Shown here one piece after another: positions 1-5,740 of a DNA stretch of 7,360 nucleotides. The notes under the pieces are model-generated. The model was not told the origin of the DNA. It was given only the letters and a program-made list of their open reading frames with translations, and did no database searches. The translations under genes and the position numbers were made by a program. The stretch comes from Anaeromyxobacter sp. (GTDB lineage: Bacteria > Myxococcota > Myxococcia > Myxococcales > Anaeromyxobacteraceae): the NCBI GenBank assembly GCA_020028115.1, contig JAHWYA010000072.1:1-7360 (forward strand), written 5' to 3'. The first letter of the stretch is position 1, and every line of letters begins with the position of its first letter.

Positions 1-385
1 TGGAGACCGGCCGGCCGTCGATGGTGCCGACGCCCGAGATGAACGCGTCGCGGAGGCCGGTCGTCTTGTAGGTCGAGCGCAGCCGGTCGCGGTACCGCTT
101 CGCGTCGGTGAAGCCGAGCGGATCCTGGGGCGTCAGATCGGCGTCGAGCTCCTGGAACGAGCCCTTGTCGAGGACGAGCTCGAACCGCCGCTTGATCGGC
201 AGCGCGTCGTGCTGCCCGCAGCTCGGGCAGACGTTCCAGTTCTTCTCCCAGTCGGCCCGAGCGGCGACCTCGCCGCACGCGTCGCACTGGTACCAGATCC
301 CCTCGCCCTTCTTCGCGGCGGGCGGCGGGGCCGCCGGCGTGGACTCCTTCGCCTTGACCTTCTTCTGCTTCGAGAACCAGGCCAT
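1..385 (-). CDS. accD: Acetyl-CoA carboxylase carboxyltransferase subunit beta, N-terminal part
   Basis: AccD is the zinc-ribbon subunit of the carboxyltransferase half of acetyl-CoA carboxylase. With AccA it moves the carboxyl group from biotin-BCCP to acetyl-CoA to give malonyl-CoA, the first committed step of fatty acid synthesis in the cytoplasm. The 128 visible residues begin MAWFSKQKKV, have an Ala/Pro/Lys-rich linker, then WYQCDACGEV (residues 31-40) and VCPSCGQHD (52-60). These give the four zinc ligands C34, C37, C53 and C56. The start of the transferase domain follows (LTPQDPLGFTDAKRYRDRL). Family members are about 280-300 residues, so over half is missing at the window edge. The start is set by a strong Shine-Dalgarno just upstream. 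It is the last visible gene of a minus-strand operon, 24 bp after the phosphodiesterase-like gene. The family call is secure from the ribbon spacing and flanking sequence. Confidence 0.95.
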   Translation of the reverse strand, partial: MAWFSKQKKVKAKESTPAAPPPAAKKGEGIWYQCDACGEVAARADWEKNWNVCPSCGQHDALPIKRRFELVLDKGSFQELDADLTPQDPLGFTDAKRYRDRLRSTYKTTGLRDAFISGVGTIDGRPVS

Positions 386-387
386 GA

Positions 388-395
388 CCTTCCTT
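388..395 (-). promoter_or_regulatory. Shine-Dalgarno of accD
   Basis: On the minus strand the sequence AAGGAAGG ends two bases before the accD ATG; the AAGGA part has a 5-nt spacer. It is the best ribosome-binding site in the window and fixes the accD start. It contrasts with the cyclase, purM and crp-like genes, which have no clear site. Confidence 0.8.
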
Positions 396-409
396 GCAGC
401 TGGGTTCGG

Positions 410-1174
410 CTAGAACGTGAACGCGTCGCCCCGGCGGAGCACGCGCACGTTCGGCAGCCCGAGCGCGGCGAGCTCCTTCCGGAGCTCGGCAACGTACGCG
501 GGCTTCAGATGGTACAGCAAGACCGGAAAGCCGTTCCGCTCGAGCTTGGCGAGCTCCGACTCGAGGGTCTGCGGCGTGAGGTGGCCCGAGACGTCGGCGA
601 GCCCCTGCAGCTCGTTCGGGAAGGAGAGCTCGACGAGGAGCGCCTTCAGCCGCTTCTCCTCGTTCACGCGCGACCAGAACCGGGCGGTCGGGCCGGTGTC
701 GCCGGACACCGCGATCGAGGTCTTCCCGTCCGAGATCACGAACCCCACCGACTCCACGGGGTGGCAGACCGGGACCGGGCACACCGTGTAGCGCCCCGCC
801 TTGAACGGCTTCTCCGGGTCGAAGGGCACGATCTCGATGACCGGCTGGCGCGTCGTCGGGATGCGGGTGAAGTCCGGCCAGAGCTCGTCGTTGAAGACGC
901 TCTCCCGGAGCGTGCGGGCGCAGGCGGTCGAGGCGTGCACGCGCACCGGCGTCTTGCGCCGGCCGACCAGGAGATCGGAGAGGAGCGGGACGTCCTTCAC
1001 GTGATCGAAGTGCGAGTGGGTGAGGACGATGTCGTCCACCCGCAGGATCTCGTCGAGCGGGAGGCTCGCGGTGAGCGCGCCGGCGTCGATGGCGAGCCGC
1101 CCGTCGACGAGGAAGCACGTGGTCCGGTGCCGGGGGAGCTCGCCGCCCGAGCAGCCGAGGACGCGGAGCTTCAT
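410..1174 (-). CDS. Metallo-beta-lactamase-fold hydrolase, probable class II 3',5'-cyclic-nucleotide phosphodiesterase
   Basis: A 254-residue cytoplasmic protein with no signal peptide. It probably hydrolyses cyclic AMP (or cGMP) to the 5'-nucleotide using two metal ions. Visible metal ligands are THSHFDH (H53, H55, D57, H58), CHP (H138) and SGDTGPT (D159); SGH (H198) and YHLKP (H222) are further likely ligands. The sequence HSHFDHVKDVPLLSD resembles the class II phosphodiesterase signature HxHLDH, with F for L. The N-terminus LRVLGCSGGELPRHRTTCFLVD is typical of this branch and of RNase Z-like proteins. The chosen ATG has GGGGA six bases upstream and overlaps the regulator's stop codon as ATGA; the open frame continues upstream only as a shadow inside the regulator. 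Lying next to a cyclic-nucleotide-binding regulator and downstream of an adenylyl cyclase supports the cAMP role. Another metal-dependent hydrolase activity cannot be excluded. Confidence 0.8.
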   Translation of the reverse strand: MKLRVLGCSGGELPRHRTTCFLVDGRLAIDAGALTASLPLDEILRVDDIVLTHSHFDHVKDVPLLSDLLVGRRKTPVRVHASTACARTLRESVFNDELWPDFTRIPTTRQPVIEIVPFDPEKPFKAGRYTVCPVPVCHPVESVGFVISDGKTSIAVSGDTGPTARFWSRVNEEKRLKALLVELSFPNELQGLADVSGHLTPQTLESELAKLERNGFPVLLYHLKPAYVAELRKELAALGLPNVRVLRRGDAFTF

Positions 1175-1818
1175 GTCGTTTCCCCGAACTGCGCCTTCAT
1201 CTGGAGGAACTCCAGGAAGTGGCGCAGCTTCGAGACGTCCGCGACGAGGCAGCCGTCGGGATCGACCGCCACGATCTTCGACTTGAGGAGCTTGCCGAGG
1301 ACCTCCTCGGCCTGCTCCGTCCTCACGCCGACGCGCGCGGCGAGCTCCGGGGCGCGGAGCTCCAGCCGGTGGCCGGTCGGCCCCTTCGGGACCTTCTCGG
1401 CGGCGGTCGCGAGGTAGTGGACCACCCGCGACGACACGTCGGAGAAGAGGAGGTTCTGGATCTGGTCGTTCGCCTCGGCGAGCCGGTCCGAGAGCTTCTT
1501 GATCATCCGGATGGCGATCTCGGCGTTGCCGCGGATCATCGCCTCGAAGGTCTTCGCGTCGATGACGAGGAGCTTGCACGCGTCCGCGCAGGTGGCGGTC
1601 GCGGAGCGCGGCTTGTTGTTCAGGATCGACATCTCGCCGAGGAACTCGCCCGGCCCGAGGGTCGCGAGGATCTTCTCGACGTCGCCGACGTTCTTCGAGA
1701 CGTGCACGCGCCCGTGCTGGACGACGTACATCTCCTTCCCGGGCTCGCCCTCGCGGAAGAGGACGGTGCCCTGCGGGAACTCCTTCCCGAAGCGCTGGAA
1801 GAGCTGATCGTCGGCCAT
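1171..1818 (-). CDS. Crp/Fnr-family regulator with cyclic-nucleotide-binding domain
   Basis: A 215-residue cytoplasmic protein, close to the usual ~210 of Crp. Residues ~8-95 form the cyclic-nucleotide-binding beta barrel. The phosphate-binding cassette is FLGEMSILNNKPRSATATC (59-77), with E62 expected to bind ribose and R71 the cyclic phosphate, so a cyclic nucleotide ligand is likely. A long dimerisation helix follows (~98-138). A winged helix-turn-helix lies at ~150-195 (ELAARVGVRTEQAEEVLGKL). Aligned by eye to E. coli CRP, the DNA-reading positions R180 and R185 become T167 and E172, while E181 is kept (E168), so its operator may differ. Start: no upstream in-frame start codon exists between the promoter and this ATG. 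No Shine-Dalgarno is seen; a perfect hairpin fills that position. It overlaps the phosphodiesterase-like gene by 4 bp, implying translational coupling. Confidence 0.88.
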   Translation of the reverse strand: MADDQLFQRFGKEFPQGTVLFREGEPGKEMYVVQHGRVHVSKNVGDVEKILATLGPGEFLGEMSILNNKPRSATATCADACKLLVIDAKTFEAMIRGNAEIAIRMIKKLSDRLAEANDQIQNLLFSDVSSRVVHYLATAAEKVPKGPTGHRLELRAPELAARVGVRTEQAEEVLGKLLKSKIVAVDPDGCLVADVSKLRHFLEFLQMKAQFGETT

Positions 1819-1820
1819 TC

Positions 1821-1840
1821 GCGCCGCGTCACCGCGGCGC
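1821..1840 (-). promoter_or_regulatory. Perfect GC hairpin abutting the regulator start codon
   Basis: On the minus strand the arms GCGCCGCG and CGCGGCGC are perfect 8-bp complements around the loop GTGA. In RNA this is a GNRA-type tetraloop (GUGA). The hairpin ends two bases before the ATG of the crp-like gene and starts near the predicted transcription start. It therefore occupies the ribosome-binding region; as DNA it would be a 20-bp operator-like palindrome at about +1 to +20. Whether it acts as operator, translational block or 5' stabiliser is not visible. GC-rich genomes produce palindromes by chance, but the exact placement is notable. Confidence 0.55.
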
Positions 1841-1844
1841 TCCG

Positions 1845-1874
1845 GTGTTAGCGTGCCTCGGAGAGGGCTGTCAA
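1845..1874 (-). promoter_or_regulatory. Sigma70-like promoter of the crp-like / phosphodiesterase / accD operon
   Basis: On the minus strand a perfect -35 TTGACA (1874-1869) is followed after 18 bp by TAACAC (1850-1845), a moderate -10 with the key T and A in place. A start about 7 bases downstream falls near 1838 and gives a leader of about 20 nt before the ATG at 1818. It lies well after the cyclase stop codon, so the regulator operon can be transcribed independently of the cyclase. Confidence 0.6.
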
Positions 1875-1882
1875 CGAAACCA

Positions 1883-1915
1883 CCACCCTTCGGTGGCGCG
1901 GCGACGCGCCGCGTC
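1883..1915. repeat. Small inverted repeats upstream of the -35
   Basis: Two adjacent dyads: CCACC/GGTGG around CTTC (1883-1896), and CGCGGCG/CGCCGCG around ACG (1897-1913). The second also reads as the palindrome GACGCG-C-CGCGTC (1903-1915). They sit between the CRP-like box and the TTGACA, at roughly -45 to -77 from the predicted start. They could be protein sites or merely reflect base composition. Confidence 0.3.
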
Positions 1916-1924
1916 GGGCGGCGG

Positions 1925-1940
1925 CGTGACGGGCATCACA
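1925..1940 (-). promoter_or_regulatory. CRP-type binding site
   Basis: On the minus strand the sequence is TGTGA-TGCCCG-TCACG, matching 9 of the 10 conserved half-site bases of the E. coli CRP consensus TGTGA-N6-TCACA with the exact 6-bp spacing. Its centre (1932.5) lies about 93-95 bp upstream of the predicted start of the crp-like operon, near the -92.5 position known for class I CRP activation. Binding by the adjacent regulator would mean autoregulation. That regulator's altered recognition helix leaves open that another Crp paralogue binds here. Confidence 0.5.
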
Positions 1941-1959
1941 GATCGGAACGGCGCACGAA

Positions 1960-2055
1960 GGCGCAGGCGGATGAGCCTGCGCCGGAGTGCGCGGGGGCTC
2001 GGGGGGGCGCGAGGTCCGCGGGCCGCAGCCTCCGCGGGCCGAGTGTCCCCCCGCT
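1960..2055 (+). repeat. Structured intergenic repeat, copy A
   Basis: The first of two related elements. In order it has a perfect 9-bp stem GGCGCAGGC/GCCTGCGCC with loop GGATGA (1960-1983); GGAG; GCGGGGG (1991-1997); the block GGGGGGCGCGA (2002-2012); an inner stem GGTCCGCGG/CCGCGGGCC with one G-T pair (2013-2021 with 2032-2040); and the 15-bp block GAGTGTCCCCCCGCT (2041-2055). The run of G at 2002-2007 can pair with the run of C at 2047-2052, closing the inner stem. The last two bases are part of the cyclase stop codon on the other strand. No T-tract follows on either strand, so it does not look like a classical intrinsic terminator. Confidence 0.65.
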
Positions 2056-4402
2056 ACTTCGTCTTCATCTGGAACACGCCGTCCCACTCCGGGCCCGGCG
2101 GCTCGCGGCGCATCGCCTCGCAGCGCTCGACGTACTTGCGGCTCGTCGGGTCGCCTCCCCGCAGCGCGTCCGCCTCGCGGAACCGGGCGATGGCCTCGTC
2201 CCACCGCTGGGCGGTGTACGCGGAGAGCCCCCAGCGGAACCGCTCGACGAAGACCTTCAGCTCGGGCGTGCCCGGCGCGAGCGCGAGGAGCTCGTAGATG
2301 TGCACCGGCTCCTGCTTGCCCTTCAGCCGGACGAGATCGAGCTCGCGCACGACCACGTCCTGCTTCACGTCCTCGTACGTCGACGGCCCGAGGATCATGC
2401 GGGTGCCGTACTCCTTGTTCGCCCCCTCGAGCCGCGAGGCGAGGTTCACGGCGTCGCCGAGGACCGTGTAGTTGTAGAAGCGGTCCTGGCTGCCGACGAA
2501 CCCGACCGACATCGGGCCGGTGTTGATGCCGATGCCGATGTCGATGTCCGGCAGGCCCCGCTCGCGCCACCGCTCGCGCAGCGAGCCGAGCCGCTCGATC
2601 ATCCCGAGCGCCGCGCGGCAGGCGCGCAGCGCGTGGTCCGGCTGCTCCTTCGGCGCCCCCCAGAACGCCATGATCGCGTCGCCGATGTACTTGTCGAGCG
2701 TGCCCTGGTGGTCCGAGACGACGATGTCCGTCATCGGCGTCAGGTACTCGTTGAGCAGCTCGAGGAGGACGTGCGGGTCGAGCTTCTCCGAGATCCCGGT
2801 GAACCCGCGGATGTCGCTGAACAGGACGGTGAGGACCCGCTTCTCGCCGCCGAGCTGCACGGCGCCGCCCTTCGCGAGCACGTCGTCGACGATCGCCGGG
2901 GCGAGGAACCGGCTGAAGGTCTCGCGCGCGCGCCGCTTCTCGCGCTCCTCCGAGAAGAACCGGTAGGAGGTCGCGACGAGGAACATCGTGAGCAGCTGCA
3001 GGAGCGGCATCCCGAGCGCGAGGACGACGTTCCCGCGCCGGAGCGCGAGCACGGCGACGCCGCCCCAGGCGCCGCCCGCGACGAGGAGCGTCGGGAGCGC
3101 CGCGAGCGAGGAGACCCTCGCGAAGACCCAGGCGAGCCCGACGGAGACAGCGAGCATGAGGGTGAGCTCGAGGACGAACACCGCGCCCGACATCTCGAGC
3201 AGCTCCCCTTGCAGGACGTTCTCGACGAACGTCGCGTGGGTGATGACGCCCGGCGCGATGTCGTCGAACGGGGTCACCCGCTGGTCCCAGGTGCCCGCCG
3301 CGGTCGTGCCGATGACCGCGATCTTCCCCTTCATCTGCTCCGCGGGGATGCGGCCGTGGAGGACGTCGGTCGCCGACCAGGCCGGGAAGTTCCGGTAGGA
3401 GCCGTAGTAGTTCAGGGGGACGCGGCCGAGATCGTCGACGTCGAGGGCGAACGCGTCGCCGATGCGGACCTGCTGGAGCGTCTCGGCGGCGCCCTCGGCG
3501 CCCAGCGGCACGACGGGCGCGGGCGCGCCGTCCTTCCCGGCCACGCGGGCGAGCAGCGCGACGCCGAGCGCCGCGAAGGTGGAGTCGCCCGCCCCCGCGA
3601 CGGTGCGGTAGCGCCGGATCTTGCCGTCGGGATCGGGCAGCACCGTGAAGAAGCCGCCGGAGTCCGCGACCGAGAGGACCTCGTCGACGGGCGGGACCAC
3701 GCCCGCGAACCGCCCGAGCACCTTCGTCCGCTCGCCGGCCGGCGTGAGCCTCCCGCCCTCCACGACGTGGACCGGGGCCGTCTCGAAGAAGTGGAGCTTC
3801 GCGATGCGCGCGGCCTGGTCCGCCTCCGGGGAGTCCTCGGCGCCGAGGAACATGAACCCGACGGTCACGTTGCGCGCCCGCTCGATGGAGTCCGCGAGCT
3901 GCTCGGTCGGATCGACGTCCACCGCCGCCTGCGGCTCCGCGCCGCCCGCGGCCTCCCACACCTCGTCGAGGTGGCGCGCGGCGGCGGGGTCGGCCCCCTC
4001 GCGCGCGGCGCGGACGAGGGACGCCACCTTCGCCATGCGGCGGCCCATCTCGTCCCGCTCGCTCCAGATGACGTCGAAGCCGACCGCGGCGGTGCCGCCC
4101 TCGGCGAGCCGGTCCACCAGCCGCGCCATCTTCGCCCGGCTCCAGGGCCAGAGCCCCTCTTCCTGGACGGACCGCTCGTCGATGCCGACGATGACCACGC
4201 GCCCCGACGGGGCGCGCGGGCCGCGCAGGTGCTTCAGGGCGTAGTCCTGGGCGGCGTGCTCGATCTTCGAGACCACCGGCAGCTCGAAGCCGCGGCCGAG
4301 GAAGACGTAGTTCGTGAAGTGGAGCCCGGTGAAGACGAGCCCGGCCCACAGCGCGAGGCGGAAGGCGCTCACCTCGAGGAGGACGCGGCGGAGCCGGGAC
4401 AT
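2054..4402 (-). CDS. CHASE2-domain class III adenylyl cyclase, membrane-bound
   Basis: A 782-residue inner-membrane enzyme predicted to make cAMP from ATP in response to an extracytoplasmic signal. Order: one N-terminal membrane helix (~13-35); a CHASE2 sensor domain (~40-400) outside the membrane, with VVIVGIDERSVQ (69-80) and KGKIAVIGTTAAGTWDQ (358-374) typical of CHASE2; three membrane helices (~405-428, 433-454, 459-479); a short linker; and a cyclase domain (~520-705). Metal-binding aspartates are D530 (LFSDIRGF) and D575 (KYIGDAIMAFW). K571 and T646 (YNYTVLGD) are adenylate-type specificity residues, and N653 and R657 (NLASRLE) stabilise the transition state, so the enzyme appears active. 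Residues ~715-782 form a TPR-like tail. The chosen ATG directly precedes the membrane helix; the frame upstream is antisense to purM. No Shine-Dalgarno is seen. The regulator and phosphodiesterase-like genes lie downstream on the same strand. Confidence 0.92.
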   Translation of the reverse strand: MSRLRRVLLEVSAFRLALWAGLVFTGLHFTNYVFLGRGFELPVVSKIEHAAQDYALKHLRGPRAPSGRVVIVGIDERSVQEEGLWPWSRAKMARLVDRLAEGGTAAVGFDVIWSERDEMGRRMAKVASLVRAAREGADPAAARHLDEVWEAAGGAEPQAAVDVDPTEQLADSIERARNVTVGFMFLGAEDSPEADQAARIAKLHFFETAPVHVVEGGRLTPAGERTKVLGRFAGVVPPVDEVLSVADSGGFFTVLPDPDGKIRRYRTVAGAGDSTFAALGVALLARVAGKDGAPAPVVPLGAEGAAETLQQVRIGDAFALDVDDLGRVPLNYYGSYRNFPAWSATDVLHGRIPAEQMKGKIAVIGTTAAGTWDQRVTPFDDIAPGVITHATFVENVLQGELLEMSGAVFVLELTLMLAVSVGLAWVFARVSSLAALPTLLVAGGAWGGVAVLALRRGNVVLALGMPLLQLLTMFLVATSYRFFSEEREKRRARETFSRFLAPAIVDDVLAKGGAVQLGGEKRVLTVLFSDIRGFTGISEKLDPHVLLELLNEYLTPMTDIVVSDHQGTLDKYIGDAIMAFWGAPKEQPDHALRACRAALGMIERLGSLRERWRERGLPDIDIGIGINTGPMSVGFVGSQDRFYNYTVLGDAVNLASRLEGANKEYGTRMILGPSTYEDVKQDVVVRELDLVRLKGKQEPVHIYELLALAPGTPELKVFVERFRWGLSAYTAQRWDEAIARFREADALRGGDPTSRKYVERCEAMRREPPGPEWDGVFQMKTK

Positions 4403-4415
4403 CCGCCCGAGGTTA
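4403..4415 (-). promoter_or_regulatory. -10-like element for a leaderless cyclase transcript
   Basis: On the minus strand TAACCT (4415-4410) is followed by 7 bases and then the cyclase ATG. RNA starting at the usual distance would begin at or within a base of the start codon. No Shine-Dalgarno is present and I could not see a convincing -35, so the call rests on spacing alone. Confidence 0.35.
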
Positions 4416-4433
4416 CACCACGGCGGCCGCGAA

Positions 4434-4462
4434 CTGGCGCCCGGCCGCGTGGCCGGTACCAT
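4434..4462 (+). promoter_or_regulatory. Promoter-like element before the small ORF
   Basis: CTGGCG (4434-4439), a 17-bp spacer, then TACCAT (4457-4462), which matches 4 of 6 bases of TATAAT. The GTG of a 23-residue reading frame lies 7 bases further on, again placing the predicted RNA start at the start codon. The -35 matches only 3 of 6. It could also serve purM from further upstream. Confidence 0.35.
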
Positions 4463-4469
4463 CGCCCCC

Positions 4470-4541
4470 GTGGCCACCTCGCCTCCCCGCCTCGGGCTCT
4501 TCCTCCTCGCGGCGCTGCTCCTCCTCGCCGTCGCCTTCTGA
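4470..4541 (+). CDS. Possible 23-residue single-helix membrane peptide
   Basis: A GTG-started frame encoding a short polar start with Pro-Pro-Arg, then a hydrophobic stretch rich in Leu/Ala (residues ~8-23) that runs straight to a TGA stop. It has no Shine-Dalgarno; a -10-like TACCAT sits 7 bases upstream, suiting a leaderless message. It lies in the divergent region between the cyclase and purM, ending 20 bp before repeat copy B. It could be a genuine small membrane protein, a leader peptide for purM, or a chance frame, since CTC/GCG-rich DNA readily encodes Leu/Ala. I do not recognise it and assign no function. Confidence 0.25.
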   Translation: MATSPPRLGLFLLAALLLLAVAF

Positions 4542-4560
4542 ACCGAACCCTGCGAGCGCA

Positions 4561-4669
4561 GGGGCAGCCGGATGAGGCTGCCCCGGAGCGAGCGGGGCCC
4601 CCGCATCGCGGAGCGATGCGGCTCCGACATCGGGGGGCGCGACCCCAGCGAGGTGAGTGTCCCCCCGCT
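4561..4669 (+). repeat. Structured intergenic repeat, copy B
   Basis: Second copy, same orientation as copy A. It has the stem GGGGCAGCC/GGCTGCCCC around the identical loop GGATGA (4561-4584), then GGAG, GCGGGG (4592-4597), an extra perfect 9-bp stem CCGCATCGC/GCGATGCGG with a 3-base loop (4601-4621), the shared block GGGGGGCGCGA (4632-4642), and the shared 15-bp end GAGTGTCCCCCCGCT (4655-4669). The G run at 4632-4637 can pair with the C run at 4661-4666. Relative to copy A the first stem differs at two base pairs, both compensated. The variable inner helix sits at a different place in each copy. It ends 36 bp before the purM start. Confidence 0.65.
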
Positions 4670-4670
4670 C

Positions 4671-4699
4671 TTGCGGTCCCCGCGCCGTCGCGGTAGACG
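4671..4699 (+). promoter_or_regulatory. Promoter-like element giving a leaderless purM transcript
   Basis: TTGCGG (4671-4676), a 17-bp spacer, then TAGACG (4694-4699); each hexamer matches its consensus at 3 of 6 positions, including the leading TTG and TA. The purM ATG follows after 6 bases, so the predicted start is the A of the ATG. No Shine-Dalgarno precedes purM. The -35 begins two bases after repeat copy B ends. Confidence 0.4.
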
Positions 4700-4705
4700 C
4701 CCGCC

Positions 4706-5740
4706 ATGGCGCTCACCTACCGCGACGCCGGCGTGGACATCGACGAGGGGGACCGGCTCGTCGAGCTCATCAAGCCCTACGCCCGCCCAACCCTCCGGCC
4801 CGAGGTGCTGGCCGGCATCGGCGGCTTCGGCGGGCTCTTCGCCCTCGACGTGAAGAAGTACCGGGAGCCGGTCCTCGTGTCCGGCACCGACGGCGTCGGC
4901 ACGAAGCTCAAGATCGCCTTCGCCGCCGACCGCCACGGCACCATCGGCCAGGACCTCGTCGCGATGTGCGTGAACGACGTCGCGGTCGTCGGCGCCGAGC
5001 CGCTCTTCTTCCTCGACTACTTCGCGACCGGGAAGCTCTCGGCCGAGCAGGGCGCCGAGGTCGTGAAGGGGATCGCCGAGGGCTGCCGGCTCGCCGGGTG
5101 CGCCCTCATCGGCGGCGAGACGGCGGAGCTGCCCGGGTTCTACGCGAAGGGCGAGTACGACCTCGCGGGCTTCGCGGTCGGCGTCGTCGAGCGGTCGCGC
5201 ATCGTCGACGGGCGCGCGGTCGTCCCCGGCGACCTGGTGATCGGGATCGCGTCGTCCGGGGTCCACTCCAACGGCTACTCGCTCGCGCGCAAGGCGCTCC
5301 TCGAGAAGCACCCCCTCGACGCGCGCCTCGAGGGGCTCGGCGGGCGCACCCTCGCGGACGCGCTCCTCGAGCCGACCCGGATCTACGCGAAGGACGTGCT
5401 CGCCCTCCTTGAGCAGGTCCAGGTCCGGTCGTTCGCGCACATCACCGGCGGCGGGCTCCCGGGCAACGTGCCGCGCAACCTCCCGGACGGCACGCGCGCC
5501 GTCCTCGAGGAGCGCCGCTGGCCACGCCCCGCGGTGTTCGACGTGATCGAGCGCGAGGGGCAGGTCTCGCGCGACGAGATGTACCGGACCTTCAACATGG
5601 GGCTCGGGCTCGTCGCCGTCGTCGCGCCGAAGGACGAGGCGGCGGCGCTCGGGGTGCTCCGCGGGCGCGGGCTCGACGCCTGGACCGTCGGGCGGATCGA
5701 GCAGGGCGCGGGCGAGGCCACCTGCGAGGTGGTCCGGTGA
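4706..5740 (+). CDS. purM: Phosphoribosylformylglycinamidine cyclo-ligase (AIR synthetase)
   Basis: PurM closes FGAM to aminoimidazole ribonucleotide using ATP, the fifth step of de novo purine synthesis in the cytoplasm. The 344 residues match the family length (~340-350). Motifs in order: [14 protein letters not shown] (59-72), [17 protein letters not shown] (89-105), [11 protein letters not shown] (136-146), [11 protein letters not shown] (183-193), [13 protein letters not shown] (245-257) and FNMGLGL (296-302). These are the ATP- and substrate-binding parts of the PurM/PurL fold, all intact. The ATG lacks a Shine-Dalgarno but sits 6 bases after a -10-like element, so a leaderless message is likely. 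The stop codon overlaps the purN start as GTGA. The gene is divergent from the adenylyl cyclase, separated by 303 bp. Confidence 0.96.
   Translation: MALTYRDAGVDIDEGDRLVELIKPYARPTLRPEVLAGIGGFGGLFALDVKKYREPVLVSGTDGVGTKLKIAFAADRHGTIGQDLVAMCVNDVAVVGAEPLFFLDYFATGKLSAEQGAEVVKGIAEGCRLAGCALIGGETAELPGFYAKGEYDLAGFAVGVVERSRIVDGRAVVPGDLVIGIASSGVHSNGYSLARKALLEKHPLDARLEGLGGRTLADALLEPTRIYAKDVLALLEQVQVRSFAHITGGGLPGNVPRNLPDGTRAVLEERRWPRPAVFDVIEREGQVSRDEMYRTFNMGLGLVAVVAPKDEAAALGVLRGRGLDAWTVGRIEQGAGEATCEVVR

Noticed and set aside
209..1417. 402-residue plus-strand frame over accD, the MBL gene and the regulator
   Set aside because: It is antisense to three recognised genes and its product has no domain-like sequence.
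1175..1579. N-terminal extension of the phosphodiesterase-like frame into the crp-like gene
   Set aside because: The extension is Arg/Pro-rich shadow sequence. The ATG at 1174 has a Shine-Dalgarno and starts the conserved MBL N-terminus.
1960..2055. Intrinsic terminator for the cyclase gene
   Set aside because: The hairpins are strong, but no T-tract follows on either strand, and the same element also occurs upstream of purM where a terminator would not be expected.
1853..4696. 947-residue open frame on the plus strand opposite the cyclase
   Set aside because: Its translation is low-complexity Arg/Glu/Ala/Asp/Val-rich with no recognisable domain. It lies antisense to a cyclase with intact catalytic motifs. 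Long shadow frames are expected in such GC-rich DNA.
4403..5440. N-terminal extension of the cyclase frame upstream to 5440
   Set aside because: The extra 346 residues are antisense to purM and low-complexity. The ATG at 4402 directly precedes a membrane helix and a typical CHASE2 start.
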